64,000 nt of DNA from Pseudomonas helleri (lineage in GTDB: Bacteria > Pseudomonadota > Gammaproteobacteria > Pseudomonadales > Pseudomonadaceae): NCBI RefSeq assembly GCF_009600315.1, contig NZ_WIWC01000027.1, positions 1 to 64,000 of the forward strand, read 5' to 3'. The translations under genes and the position numbers were made by a program. The notes below the pieces were generated by a model. The model saw nothing but the letters and a program-made list of their open reading frames with translations. It made no database searches and had not been told where the DNA came from. Positions 45,942-55,067 of the stretch are shown here, piece after piece. Each line of letters opens with the position of its first letter. Positions within the stretch are counted from its first letter, which is position 1.

Positions 45942-46622
45942 ATGAATGCCCTTACCCACTTCAACACGCCACCGGGCGAGGCGATCAACAGCCAGATCCT
46001 GCAACTGGTGGTCGATCACCTCACTGACATCAGTGCGATGGAAATCGCGCCGAGCAATCTGCTCTACAGCATCTACCAATATGCCATCGGCTTTGAAGTG
46101 CATCTGTATCTGGAAGCGCTCGGCGGAGCCAAGGGCATTGCGGTCGAGTTGATTGTCGCCACCGACGAACATGACCCCGACACCGTGACCGGCTTTGCCC
46201 TGTACTTGCCGGTCAAGGACGACCCGCACGCCTGCGGTATTGCGTACATGGCCGAGCGCGCCAGCCACCGGCACCTGGGTGTCCTGCAAACACTGGTCAA
46301 CGACGTCGTGCGCCGTTACCCTCACACTGAACTGACGTGTGGCGTGAGCAAAGTCGGTGCTTTCGAAGCCATGGGTTTTCAAGTCATCGGCAGCCGCGGC
46401 CCGCAAGTGCTGATGAACACTTTCGACCACAGCACCGACGGCTTGATGGGCGTGCTGGATGTTGCGCCGATTTACAGCTCGACCGAAGTGCGGCAGATTC
46501 ATACGTACTTGCTGCAACGCAACGGTAAAAAAGCCATGCTCGATGCCGAAAAGAAACGTGATCGGCAGATCGACCAGTTGACCGCCAAGGCCAAAGCCTT
46601 TGTGGCCGAACGCCAAGGCTAA
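45942..46622 (+). CDS. GNAT-like N-acetyltransferase-domain protein
   Basis: 226 residues. The central part shows a GNAT-like pattern: strand GFALYLPVKDD, then CGIAYMAERASHRHLGVLQT, helix LVNDVVRRYP, strand LTCGVSKVGAFEAMGFQVIG. The acetyl-CoA R/QxxGxG/A loop is not clear, so catalysis is uncertain. A basic helical C terminus (KKAMLDAEKKRDRQIDQLTA) follows. Its ATG directly abuts the stop of the UPF0149 gene. Confidence 0.7.
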   Translation: MNALTHFNTPPGEAINSQILQLVVDHLTDISAMEIAPSNLLYSIYQYAIGFEVHLYLEALGGAKGIAVELIVATDEHDPDTVTGFALYLPVKDDPHACGIAYMAERASHRHLGVLQTLVNDVVRRYPHTELTCGVSKVGAFEAMGFQVIGSRGPQVLMNTFDHSTDGLMGVLDVAPIYSSTEVRQIHTYLLQRNGKKAMLDAEKKRDRQIDQLTAKAKAFVAERQG

Positions 46623-46688
46623 AAAGCCCTTGCCCCTGTCAGGGTGAAATAACGCATGATAGGCGCCTTGCTTCAAAAGGACTTTTTT

Positions 46689-47537
46689 ATGCGTTATACC
46701 CCCCTGACTCGTCTTGGCGTTTTGACCCTGATGCTGGCGTTTGGCGCTCCGGCGCTGGCCAGTGAAGAATCGCAGCTCATCTCATCGATCAACGCCTGGC
46801 GCAGCCAGAGCCAACCGTGTGACGGCCAGTCTTCGCAAGAACTGCCGCCACTGACGGCGGATACACGCCTGATATTGCCCGTCACAGGCTTTGGTAATTT
46901 GCAGGACGCCCTCAAACAAGCCGCCTATCCGATGGTCAGTGTGCAGGCCATTAGCCTGTCCGGCCCCCGCGATGCGCAAGCGGCCATGAAGGCTGTTCAG
47001 GAAAGCTTCTGCCGCGTCGTGCTGGACCCGCAGTTTGTCGACATTGGCATCAGCCACGACCAACGAGACTGGCGCATCGTGCTGGCTCGCCCTCTGCTCG
47101 CCCACGGTTTAGGCGACGCACAGGTTGAGGGCCAGAAAGTGCTGGAGCAGATCAACAGCGCCCGCAATCAGCCCCGTCAATGTGGCAATCAAGCCTTTGC
47201 TGCCACGGCGCCATTAACCTGGAACGCTACATTGGCAACCGCCGCCGAGACGCACTCACGGGATATGGCCAATAACAATTACTTCGATCACAAAGACCGT
47301 GACAATCACACGCCGGGCGATCGCGCCGAACTGGCTGGCTACAGTGGCCAACAGATCGGTGAGAACATCGCCGCCGGTCAAGACACCGCACGCAAGGTCG
47401 TCGATGGCTGGCTGGCCAGCCCCGGTCATTGCGCCAATGTGATGAACCCACAGTTTCGCGAGCTGGGCGCGGCCTATGCGCTGGACCCAAAAAGTGACGC
47501 AGGGATTTACTGGACGGCCTTGTTCGGCACCCAGTGA
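46689..47537 (+). CDS. Secreted CAP (SCP/PR1-like) domain protein
   Basis: 282 residues with a signal peptide (MRYTPLTRLGVLTLMLAFGA...LA). The N-terminal half (about 25-140) is unrecognised. The C-terminal CAP domain (about 155-280) has AAETHSRDMANNNYFDH, GENIAAGQD, VVDGWLASPGHCANVMNP and ELGAAY, with the His/Glu residues typical of the CAP cavity. The ATG chosen gives a clean signal peptide; a start 11 codons upstream does not. Bacterial CAP proteins are extracytoplasmic and of uncertain role. A terminator follows. Confidence 0.88.
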   Translation: MRYTPLTRLGVLTLMLAFGAPALASEESQLISSINAWRSQSQPCDGQSSQELPPLTADTRLILPVTGFGNLQDALKQAAYPMVSVQAISLSGPRDAQAAMKAVQESFCRVVLDPQFVDIGISHDQRDWRIVLARPLLAHGLGDAQVEGQKVLEQINSARNQPRQCGNQAFAATAPLTWNATLATAAETHSRDMANNNYFDHKDRDNHTPGDRAELAGYSGQQIGENIAAGQDTARKVVDGWLASPGHCANVMNPQFRELGAAYALDPKSDAGIYWTALFGTQ

Positions 47538-47601
47538 GTCATGGTGAGATAGTGCGAGGGAGATAGTGCGAAGGCGTTAAAGCGAGGACATACGATACAA
47601 G

Positions 47602-47638
47602 CAGCCCCACCCGACAGCGTCGGGCGGGGCTGTTTTAT
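47602..47638. terminator. Bidirectional terminator between CAP and mqo genes
   Basis: CAGCCCCACCCGAC and GTCGGGCGGGGCTG pair at 13 of 14 positions around a 3-base loop and are followed by TTTTATT on the plus strand. Confidence 0.82.
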
Positions 47639-49284
47639 TACAGCGCCATGTCGGCCGCTGGATTGCTTGGTGCAGGCGCGGCCTGCTCAGCAGGTGCTTC
47701 TTGGGCAGCCGTTGCAGCCGGGATAACCGGCGGCGGAGTCAGTTGCAGAACCTCGGCGGTGTACGCCCACTCCTGCGCAACACGCTCAGGCGAACCGTTC
47801 AGCTTGGTGCCGTAGCTCGGCACGATCTGGTGCAGCTTGGCTTGCCACTCAGGCGTCGCAACCTTGTCCTTGAACACGGTTTCGAGCACGGTCAGCATGA
47901 TCGGTGCAGCAGTCGATGCACCTGGCGATGCGCCCAACAGACCGGCAATGCTGCCGTCCTTGGCGCTGACGATTTCGGTGCCCAGCTTCAGCACGCCGCC
48001 CTTCTCTTCGTCACGCTTGATGATCTGTACACGCTGACCGGCTTGCCACAGGCGCCAGTCTTCAGTCTTGGCGTTCGGGAAGTACTCTTTCAGTGCATTG
48101 AAACGGTCTTCATCCGACAGCATCAACTGACCGGCCAGGTATTCAACCAGCGGGTATTGTTCGATACCGACTTTGGTCATTGGCCAAATGTTGTGAGTCG
48201 TGGTGCTGGTCAGCAGGTCGAAGTACGAACCTTGTTTCAGGAACTTGGTCGAGAACGTTGCGAACGGGCCAAACAGGATCACGCGCTTGCCATCCAGCAC
48301 GCGGGTGTCCAGGTGCGGAACCGACATCGGCGGCGCGCCAACCGAAGCTTTACCGTAAGCCTTGGCCAAATGCTGCTCGGCAATGGTCGGGTTATCGGTC
48401 ACCAGGAACGAGCCGCCGACCGGGAAGCCCGCGTATTCCTTGGCTTCAGCAATGCCGGACTTTTGCAGCAAGTGCAATGCACCACCGCCCGCGCCGATAA
48501 ATACAAACTTGGCGTCAGTGGCGGTTTCAGTGCCGTCTTTCAGGTTTTTGTACACCACATGCCACGTGCCGTCTTCGTTGCGCTTGATGTCTTGGACTTC
48601 ACTCGACAACTTCAGCGAGAAGTTAGGCTGGGCTTGCAGGTGAGCAGCAAACTGGCGGGTGATCTCGCCGAAGTTCACGTCGGTGCCGATCGGCGACCAG
48701 GTGGCCGCGACTTTCTGGTTCGGGTCACGCCCTTCCATCATCAGCGGCACCCACTTCTTGATCTGAACCGGGTCTTCGGAGTACTGCATGCCTGCGAACA
48801 ACGGGCTGGCTTGCAGGGCCTCGTAACGCTTCTTGAGGAACTTGATGTTGTCATCGCCCCACACAAAGCTCATGTGCGGCGTGGAGTTGATGAACGAGCG
48901 CGGGTTTTTCAGCACGCCGTTCTTGACCTGCCAGGACCAGAACTGACGGGAAATCTGAAAGGCCTCATTGATTTCAATGGCCTTGGGGATTTCAACATTG
49001 CCGTTCTTGTCTTCCGGGGTGTAGTTCAGCTCGGCCAGTGCCGAGTGACCCGTACCCGCGTTGTTCCAGCCATTGGAGCTTTCCAGGGCAACGCCGTCGA
49101 GACGTTCAATCATCTCCATGGACAGACCCGGTTCCAGCTCATTGAGCCAGACCCCAAGGGTGGAACTCATGATGCCACCGCCGATCAGCAAGACATCAAC
49201 GTGTTTGGTTTCAGCCGCGTGCACAGAGCTAAGCCCCATGCTAAGTGCCAAGCCCAGTAGCCCCTTGTTCATTTTTTTTAACAT
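47638..49284 (-). CDS. mqo: Malate:quinone oxidoreductase
   Basis: An FAD enzyme that oxidises malate to oxaloacetate and reduces quinone at the membrane. 548 residues: FAD dinucleotide motif [19 protein letters not shown] near 29, then [44 protein letters not shown] and a C-terminal [17 protein letters not shown]. An N-terminal signal-like segment ([23 protein letters not shown]) and an Ala/Pro/Glu-rich tail after about 515 extend the core. The ATG used has AGG twelve bases upstream; a second ATG lies four codons in. A GC hairpin (49338-49362) lies in its leader. Confidence 0.94.
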   Translation of the reverse strand: MLKKMNKGLLGLALSMGLSSVHAAETKHVDVLLIGGGIMSSTLGVWLNELEPGLSMEMIERLDGVALESSNGWNNAGTGHSALAELNYTPEDKNGNVEIPKAIEINEAFQISRQFWSWQVKNGVLKNPRSFINSTPHMSFVWGDDNIKFLKKRYEALQASPLFAGMQYSEDPVQIKKWVPLMMEGRDPNQKVAATWSPIGTDVNFGEITRQFAAHLQAQPNFSLKLSSEVQDIKRNEDGTWHVVYKNLKDGTETATDAKFVFIGAGGGALHLLQKSGIAEAKEYAGFPVGGSFLVTDNPTIAEQHLAKAYGKASVGAPPMSVPHLDTRVLDGKRVILFGPFATFSTKFLKQGSYFDLLTSTTTHNIWPMTKVGIEQYPLVEYLAGQLMLSDEDRFNALKEYFPNAKTEDWRLWQAGQRVQIIKRDEEKGGVLKLGTEIVSAKDGSIAGLLGASPGASTAAPIMLTVLETVFKDKVATPEWQAKLHQIVPSYGTKLNGSPERVAQEWAYTAEVLQLTPPPVIPAATAAQEAPAEQAAPAPSNPAADMAL

Positions 49285-49701
49285 GTTGTCGTACCTAAGA
49301 TAAAACGCCATCTGCCCGATACCCTGGGCAGACCTAAGAGGCCCCTGAACACTCCGGGCCTCACTTATATGTACCTTGGGCGCTGATCTCTTATTGGTTT
49401 TGGCTTCAGCTACTTGGGTGACATTTATGCTGTGTTCATGCGGCATCATTGCCCTGCGGCCAGCGTTGAGCTCCTTGCGAAGAGCTTGCGCAGACGTGAA
49501 AATCGGCGCTGACCCGCTCAAGGCCGCGACATATTACCTCAGGTGGCACTTTGGACGAAAACGCAATTACACCAAGGTCGTGACTCACAGCGGGCAACGC
49601 GTATAGCCGCAGCCTTCGTGCCTCGACGGCGGCTACAGGGATTTGCGTCGAGCATATGGGTATAATCGCGGCTTTGCCCCACCCGCCAACAGGATTCACC
49701 C
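49285..49701. other. 417-bp divergent spacer between mqo and a small gene
   Basis: I see no gene. It holds a hairpin (GAGGCCC/GGGCCTC, 49338-49362) in the mqo leader, a REP-like palindrome (49601-49638) and a TATAAT -10 hexamer (49661-49666) that serves the plus-strand gene. The mqo frame stays open upstream for 79 codons without any recognisable protein feature. Confidence 0.7.
49601..49638. repeat. REP-like palindrome
   Basis: GTATAGCCGCAGCCTTCGTG and the following CCTCGACGGCGGCTACAG share the CGCAGCCTTCGT core with the REP pairs at 41249-41370 and 58633-58779. Confidence 0.7.
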
Positions 49702-50061
49702 ATGTCTTTAAGCACCCGTAATCAGGCTCAGATTGAACGACGCCTGGTTAAATCCCTGACCGAAGCTTGCGAAAAGGCCAAAGGGCAAATTAACGGTTTT
49801 GTGTGGCTGACCCACGTGGTCGACTACGCCGCCTTCCCTGCCAGCCTCAAAATCGTATGGGTGTTCGACACTCAGGTCAGCAAAGACTTCGCCCTGGCGG
49901 ACGGGGAAGCCAGTTACATGGCCGAACTGACTGAAAAGGCACTGAAGAACGCGCAAATCAACGTGCGTAAAGCCGCCGCCCACGTGTACTTCGATTCCGA
50001 AGAAGAATGCCAGCGGGCCTGTGGTGGCGACTGGCCAAAACGTTTGTCGCACAAACGCTAA
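49702..50061 (+). CDS. Conserved hypothetical protein
   Basis: 119 residues, no signal peptide or membrane segment. Residues 1-30 are helical and basic (NQAQIERRLVKSLTEACEKA); a predicted sheet follows (FVWLTHVVDYAAFPASLKIV, WVFDTQ), then a helix with SYMAELTEKALKNAQI. I do not recognise the family. It is preceded by TATAAT 36 bp upstream and is directly followed by a DUF1289 gene whose ATG abuts its stop. Confidence 0.75.
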   Translation: MSLSTRNQAQIERRLVKSLTEACEKAKGQINGFVWLTHVVDYAAFPASLKIVWVFDTQVSKDFALADGEASYMAELTEKALKNAQINVRKAAAHVYFDSEEECQRACGGDWPKRLSHKR

Positions 50062-50244
50062 ATGGCCAAGGATATTGAAAACCCGTGCATCGCCGTGTGC
50101 CAGCTAAGCGGTGACCTGTGCATCAGTTGCGGACGCAACAAAGAAGACATCCGCAAATGGAAGCGCATGAAGCGGCCCGAAAAAATGGCCGCCGTGCAAC
50201 GCGCGACGGCTCGTCTTAAAAGCCTTCAGAAGAAGAACGCTTAA
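50062..50244 (+). CDS. DUF1289 family protein
   Basis: 60 residues with the family pattern NPCIAVCQLSGDLCISCGR: four cysteines spaced C-x3-C-x6-C-x2-C that are likely to bind a metal or Fe-S centre, followed by a basic helix with EDIRKWKRM. The ATG abuts the upstream stop (TAAATGG), so translation is coupled. Its stop shares TTAA with the convergent hydrolase gene. Function unknown. Confidence 0.85.
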   Translation: MAKDIENPCIAVCQLSGDLCISCGRNKEDIRKWKRMKRPEKMAAVQRATARLKSLQKKNA

Positions 50245-51125
50245 GACAGGTACTTGGCAAACCAGCTCAGCGTCCTGTCCCAGGCCAGCGTGGCCGCTGC
50301 CTCGTCATAGCGCGGCGTGGAATCGTTATGAAAGCCATGATTCACGCCAGGGTAAATATAGCCCTGGTACGTGACTTTATTGGCTTTCAAGGCTTGCTCA
50401 TAGGCCGGCCAACCTTCATTGATGCGCGTATCCAACTCGGCCAGATGCACCATGACGGGCGCTTTGATACGACTCACATCACTAGCGTCGGGTTGGCGTC
50501 CGTAAAATGAAACGGCCGCGCCCAGTTCGGGATAAGCCACCGCCGCTGCATTCGCCACTGCGCCGCCATAACAAAAACCGGTAATCCCGACCTTTCCGGT
50601 GCTGGCCTCGTGCTGCATTGACCATTCGATGGCCGCAAAAAAATCGTTCATCAGCTTTTGCGGGTCGACGGTTTTTTGCAAGGCTACACCGGCCTCATCA
50701 TTGCCCGGATACCCCCCCACGGACGACAGGCCATCAGGGGCCAGGGCCATATAGCCCTGCTTGGCCAAACGCCGCGCAACGTCTTCGATATAGGGATTAA
50801 GGCCGCGGTTTTCATGCACCACCACAACCGCCGGCACCTTACCCTTGGCGTTCGCCGGCCGAGCAAGATAACCGCGAACCTGACCATGCCCCTTGGGCGA
50901 AGGATAGGTGATGTACTCGGCCACTATAGCCGGATCGGTGGGGGCAACTTGCTCAGCCAGCGCATAGTTGGGGCTCAGCGCACCGAGCACTGACAAGGCG
51001 CTGACCCCGGCCGTGAACACCGCTGCCCGGTCAAGGAATTCGCGGCGGCTGATGCGTCCGTGGGCGTAATAGTCGTAAAGCTCCAGCAATTGTGGGGCAA
51101 AGTCTTTCGCAGTTAGACGTGGCAT
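50241..51125 (-). CDS. Dienelactone hydrolase family protein with Tat signal
   Basis: 294 residues. A twin-arginine type signal (ISRREFLDRAAVFTAGVSAL, about 25-60) points to export in a folded state. The alpha/beta-hydrolase domain has VVVVHENRGLN, the nucleophile elbow GFCYGG with Cys near 180, as in dienelactone hydrolase, and a catalytic His in GVNHGFHND near 265. The start MPRLTAKDF has GAGG upstream; a longer frame runs into the kinase gene and is rejected. It ends tail to tail with the DUF1289 gene, sharing bases. The substrate is not known. Confidence 0.9.
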   Translation of the reverse strand: MPRLTAKDFAPQLLELYDYYAHGRISRREFLDRAAVFTAGVSALSVLGALSPNYALAEQVAPTDPAIVAEYITYPSPKGHGQVRGYLARPANAKGKVPAVVVVHENRGLNPYIEDVARRLAKQGYMALAPDGLSSVGGYPGNDEAGVALQKTVDPQKLMNDFFAAIEWSMQHEASTGKVGITGFCYGGAVANAAAVAYPELGAAVSFYGRQPDASDVSRIKAPVMVHLAELDTRINEGWPAYEQALKANKVTYQGYIYPGVNHGFHNDSTPRYDEAAATLAWDRTLSWFAKYLS

Positions 51126-51189
51126 CAGGCAGATCCTCTGACAGCGGATGGTGCCTCTTGTATACCCGAAAAGGGCGTGCGCTGTCGTC

Positions 51190-53382
51190 TCAGCCTTTGC
51201 CCAACACGCGAGCCAATACCCGCGCCAGTTGATCCGCAGAATAGGGTTTAGCCAGAAACTCAAACGCAGAATAACCACCCTCAGCTAGTTCCTCACTGTA
51301 GCCAGAGGCCAGAATCACCGGCAGTTGAGCCCGGCGACGGCGCAACTCCCCGGCCAGCGCCACTCCCGTCATGCCCGGCATCACCACGTCAGAAAATACG
51401 GCATCAAACGCCAATGCCTTGGGCCCGATCATCACTAACGCCTCTTCGGCATTGGCAGCCCACGCGGTTTCATAACCCAGGTCCTGAAGGATTTGATTAG
51501 CAAAACCGCCCACTTCAAGGTTGTCCTCAACCACCAGCACCCGGTATCGGCCTGGAGCAGCGGCCAGCACCACCTCTTCATGTTCATTGGGAAGGGTTGG
51601 AATGATCGCCTCAACCTCGACTTCCGGCAGGTACAAGGTGAAGACCGACCCTTGCTCCAACACACTCGATACCTCGACATTGCCACCCGACTGTTTGGCA
51701 AATCCGAATACTTGGGACAAGCCCAGCCCGGTGCCTCTCCCCACTTCCTTGGTGGTAAAAAAGGGCTCAAAGATATGCTCAAGGGTCCGCGCCGAAATAC
51801 CTGTTCCGGTGTCACGCAATGACACCGCTATAAATGGTCCGCTGGAGCCAGCATGACCACGGACAGGCGGCAGCTCAAGCCCCTGCTCAAGGCGCAAGAC
51901 CAGTTGACCATGACCCTCCATCGCGTCCCGGGCGTTAAGGGCGATGTTGACCAGTGCCGTTTCAAACTGACTGGAGTCCGCCTTGATATAACAGGGCTGG
52001 TCGGGCAGCTCGACGTTGACGTGTATGCGCGCGCCGGTCAGCGCATCAAGCATTTCGCCGATGGAGCGGATACGCTCCCCCACATTGAAGACTTGCGGGT
52101 TCAAGGGCTGGCGCCGTGAAAACGCCAACAGTTGGCTGGTCAGCTTGCTGGCTCGATCCACCGTATCCGACACCGCATTCATGTAGCGCGTCTGCCGAGC
52201 AGCGGACAAGTTGGGCATACGCAGAAAGTCCACTGACGCCCGAATAATGGTCAGCAGGTTGTTGAAGTCGTGAGCCACGCCGCCCGTGAGTTGGCCGATG
52301 GCTTCGAGCTTTTGCGACTGGCGCAGCGCGGCCTCTGTATGCAACAAACGCGCACTGCGCTCTTCAACCCGTTGCTCCAGCGTGGTATTGAGCAGCTCCA
52401 GCTCAGCCAGCCCTTCGCGCACCGCAGAATCGGCACGCGCCCTTTCGATATGCGCCCAGGACAACTCGGTGACTTCGCTGAGCAACCCCAACTCAAAGGT
52501 CGTCCACACCCGCGGCGCCTGATCATGAACAGCCATCAAGGCGGTCAGACGCCCGCCTTTGATCAGTGGCAGGCAAATCGTGGCGGCAACGCCTATCGCT
52601 TCGAAACTGGCAGCAGCCTGCGGCATGAGATCCTTTGCCCGGTCATTGATGACCAAGGGCTGGCCCGCACGCAACCGGCTGACCGCCAGCTCACCAAAAT
52701 CGCGCAAATGGTAGGGGCCGACGATGCTGGCCGCTCCCGCGACGGTCCAGTTGTCACGGATGTAAAACGCATCTTCATCGGCTTCCATATCGGCGTAGGC
52801 GCAATGCGTCACCTTCAAGTATTCGGCCGCCAAACGCATGGTGACGGCCAGAATTTCTTCAGGCTCAGTGAGGTTAACAACCGCACTGGCAATCGCATCC
52901 AGTACCGCCAGACGTTGACCCAACAGCACCGTAGTGGTGGTTTCAGTGACCGTATCCAACATGCCCACGACATTACCGCTGGAATCACGGATCGGGCTGT
53001 AGCAAAAGGTGAAATACGCAGGCTCAGGCGTCTGAGTGCGCTGAATGATCAGCGGGAAATTCTCGATATAGGTGGCATGCCCGGCAAAGGCTGCATCGGC
53101 GATGGGCTTTACTTCGTCCCATACCTCATGCCAAACGTCACTGAAAGGCCGTCCAAGCGCTTCAGGCTTATCTCCCAGAATGGGCAAGAAACCATCGTTA
53201 TAAATGGTGATGAGTTCGGGGCCCCACACAATCGACTTGGGAAAGTGCGAGTCCAGCATCAATAAAACCGTGGTTTTCAACACGTCCGGCCACGCGTGTA
53301 AAGGCCCGAGCGAAGTACTGGCCCAATCATGGCTTCTGATTTTGTCAGCCATCAAACCTTCAGACCGCAGCCAATTGGCCAT
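51190..53382 (-). CDS. Hybrid sensor histidine kinase (PAS-GAF-HisKA-HATPase-REC)
   Basis: 730 residues, cytoplasmic. A PAS-like domain (about 25-150, SIVWGPELITIYNDGFLPIL) and a GAF domain (about 160-315) are followed by a coiled coil and the phospho-acceptor QLTGGVAHDFNNLLTI (His near 370). The ATPase domain has NIALNARDAM, DTGTGIS and GTGLGLSQV. The C-terminal receiver (about 610-725) has VLVVEDN and phospho-Asp in VFSDVVMPGMTG. No output regulator is encoded beside it, so it probably passes phosphate to a remote partner. It lies 64 bp upstream of the hydrolase gene on the same strand. Confidence 0.93.
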   Translation of the reverse strand: MANWLRSEGLMADKIRSHDWASTSLGPLHAWPDVLKTTVLLMLDSHFPKSIVWGPELITIYNDGFLPILGDKPEALGRPFSDVWHEVWDEVKPIADAAFAGHATYIENFPLIIQRTQTPEPAYFTFCYSPIRDSSGNVVGMLDTVTETTTTVLLGQRLAVLDAIASAVVNLTEPEEILAVTMRLAAEYLKVTHCAYADMEADEDAFYIRDNWTVAGAASIVGPYHLRDFGELAVSRLRAGQPLVINDRAKDLMPQAAASFEAIGVAATICLPLIKGGRLTALMAVHDQAPRVWTTFELGLLSEVTELSWAHIERARADSAVREGLAELELLNTTLEQRVEERSARLLHTEAALRQSQKLEAIGQLTGGVAHDFNNLLTIIRASVDFLRMPNLSAARQTRYMNAVSDTVDRASKLTSQLLAFSRRQPLNPQVFNVGERIRSIGEMLDALTGARIHVNVELPDQPCYIKADSSQFETALVNIALNARDAMEGHGQLVLRLEQGLELPPVRGHAGSSGPFIAVSLRDTGTGISARTLEHIFEPFFTTKEVGRGTGLGLSQVFGFAKQSGGNVEVSSVLEQGSVFTLYLPEVEVEAIIPTLPNEHEEVVLAAAPGRYRVLVVEDNLEVGGFANQILQDLGYETAWAANAEEALVMIGPKALAFDAVFSDVVMPGMTGVALAGELRRRRAQLPVILASGYSEELAEGGYSAFEFLAKPYSADQLARVLARVLGKG

Positions 53383-53572
53383 TTCACACGTACCTTGTTT
53401 GTCACAATTTGTTGAAAAGGCAGAATCGATGATAGAGCAGACCGCAACACTCTGCTAAAACCCCAGCCTGCGATCCGACTGCTATTACCTGCAAACGTTC
53501 GACGGCAAGGCTGTTAAGCCCCGCAAGCCCACAGCGGACATCCCCGCCCCCTGACCGAGAAGACCTTTAACG

Positions 53573-54040
53573 ATGAAAATTGCCATAGTATTGCTATTAA
53601 GCCTGTTCACCCTGACGGTTCAAGCGGCCACTATCGGCGAACGCTTGGCCCCCTGGACGCTCAGCGACCAGCACGATAAACCCTACACACTGGATAACCA
53701 AACCCGCGTTCTGCTGGTGGCGCGCAACATGGACGGCTCCAAACTGGTCAAGGCTGCGTTGCAGGATCAACCTAAAGATTACCTGGAGTCTCGTCACGTT
53801 GTATTTCTGGCAGACATTCAACGCATGCCTTCACTGATCGGCAAACTCATCGCCATCCCGGCCATGCGTGATTACAACTACCGCGTTGTACTCGACCGTG
53901 ACGGCAAGATTGCTGCCCAATACCCCGGTGCCGAAGACAAGGTGCTGTGGATGCAGCTCGATAACGGGGTGGTCACCGCGCAAAAAGAATATGCCAGCGC
54001 TGACGAGTTGCGTGCAGCACTGGCCAGCCTCCCTCGGTAA
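53573..54040 (+). CDS. Secreted thioredoxin-fold-like hypothetical protein
   Basis: 155 residues with a signal peptide (MKIAIVLLLSLFTLTVQAAT). The mature part begins IGERLAPWTLSDQHDKPY, typical of the opening of peroxiredoxin/thioredoxin-like domains, and continues with VLLVARNMDGSKLVKAAL where a CxxC would lie; no cysteine is present in the whole protein. NYRVVLDRDGKIAAQYPGAE matches the later strands. A redox role is therefore unlikely. It stands alone between the kinase gene and a convergent HAD gene. Function unknown. Confidence 0.78.
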   Translation: MKIAIVLLLSLFTLTVQAATIGERLAPWTLSDQHDKPYTLDNQTRVLLVARNMDGSKLVKAALQDQPKDYLESRHVVFLADIQRMPSLIGKLIAIPAMRDYNYRVVLDRDGKIAAQYPGAEDKVLWMQLDNGVVTAQKEYASADELRAALASLPR

Positions 54041-54057
54041 ATATCGGTCGTCGCTGC

Positions 54058-54747
54058 TCAGCGCAGCGGCGGCAAACCGTAGGCCGCCAGATCGAAGTCC
54101 GCCAGCTTGCGGATAATCTGATCTGCGTGATGGTACTTACTGTCCGCCATGGCTTCATCCGGCACCGCGATCGCCGTCATATTTGCTGCCTTGGCGGCGG
54201 TCACACCGAAGGGCGAGTCCTCAAACACCAAACAGTCTTCGGGCGCCACATCAAGGCGTCGGGCTGCGGTCAGAAAAATATCCGGCGCAGGCTTCGCCGC
54301 CCCTACTTCGGGGTCGTCCGCCGTGACAATGGCGTCAAACAAGTCGAACCATTCGCCGTGCAGCGTGGTTTTCTGCTCAAAGGAATGAGCCGATGAACTG
54401 GTGCCGACGGCAATCGGGATGTGATGCGCTTTCAAATGCCGCACCAGGGCTTCAGCCCCCGGCATCGACTGCGCCATGGGAAAGCGCGCTTTGAGCAAAG
54501 GTTCACGCACCGTCAGGAACTCTTGCGCGGTGATCGGCAGCTCCAGCGCCTTGACCAGAAACTCGGCCAGATCCAGCGCGCCGCGCCCGATAATGTGCTG
54601 TTTGACACCCCAGTCGTACGTGCGGCCATAACGATCCGCGATCATCTGCGTCACCTCGGTGTAAATCCCCTCGGTGTCCAGCAGCAACCCGTCCATATCA
54701 AAAATCACCGCCTTGATCGGGCGAACAACGGTACGCGCAGGATTCAT
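54058..54747 (-). CDS. HAD family phosphatase (IA subfamily)
   Basis: 229 residues. Motif I AVIFDMDGLLLDTE near 13 with both aspartates, motif II VGTSSSA near 116, motif III lysine in AAKPAPDIFL near 152 and motif IV VFEDSPFGVTAAKAA near 172. The helical cap lies between I and II. It resembles sugar-phosphate or pseudouridine-phosphate phosphatases of the GS1 type. The ATG is used; a GTG directly before it is possible. The substrate is unknown. Confidence 0.9.
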   Translation of the reverse strand: MNPARTVVRPIKAVIFDMDGLLLDTEGIYTEVTQMIADRYGRTYDWGVKQHIIGRGALDLAEFLVKALELPITAQEFLTVREPLLKARFPMAQSMPGAEALVRHLKAHHIPIAVGTSSSAHSFEQKTTLHGEWFDLFDAIVTADDPEVGAAKPAPDIFLTAARRLDVAPEDCLVFEDSPFGVTAAKAANMTAIAVPDEAMADSKYHHADQIIRKLADFDLAAYGLPPLR

Positions 54748-54887
54748 CACAACAGATCCATTGAGGTCGCTCAGCCATGGCCAGCGACGTAGATGACAAA
54801 AAAGGATTCAGCACAATAACGGCCCGGCCCTTTCAAGAGCAAGGCGTAGCGCGTGATGATCGATGCCGTAGCACTCAAATCGCGGAC

Positions 54888-54920
54888 AAAAAAAAGCCGC
54901 TATTGCTAGCGGCTTTTTTT
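54888..54920 (-). terminator. Terminator of tRNA-Asn
   Basis: AAAAAAAGCCGCTA and TAGCGGCTTTTTTT form a GC stem with a T-run on both strands, seven bases after the tRNA 3' end. Confidence 0.9.
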
Positions 54921-54926
54921 AACGTC

Positions 54927-55002
54927 TGGCTCCACGACCTGGACTCGAACCAGGGACCCAATGATTAACAGTCATTTGCTCTACCAACTGAGCTATCGCG
55001 GA
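54927..55002 (-). tRNA. tRNA-Asn (anticodon GUU)
   Basis: 76 bases with encoded CCA. The acceptor stem pairs TCCGCGA with TCGTGGA. The D arm is AGCTCAGTTGGTAGAGC, the anticodon loop CTGTTAA gives GTT, and the T arm carries GGTTCGAGTCC. It is a single tRNA with its own promoter and terminator. Confidence 0.97.
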
Positions 55003-55011
55003 ATGGCGTCT

Positions 55012-55039
55012 ATCTTACTGATCTAAAAAGAGAAGTCAA
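55012..55039 (-). promoter_or_regulatory. Sigma-70 promoter of tRNA-Asn
   Basis: TTGACT, 16 bases, TAAGAT on the minus strand, with the expected start close to the tRNA 5' end. Confidence 0.65.
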
Positions 55040-55067
55040 CACTGCGGATGACTTCTCTTTGCAGTAT

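Noticed and set aside
47701..49260. 519-codon open frame on the plus strand across mqo
   Set aside because: Antisense shadow of mqo. It has no ribosome site, no recognisable domain and an Arg/His/Gln-rich composition typical of shadows.
53455..53555. Stretch after a stop reading CYYLQTFDGKAVKPRKPTAD before the 53573 gene
   Set aside because: It looks a little like a protein C terminus, but it has no start codon after the TAA that precedes it and no family I recognise. A gene remnant is possible but not supportable.
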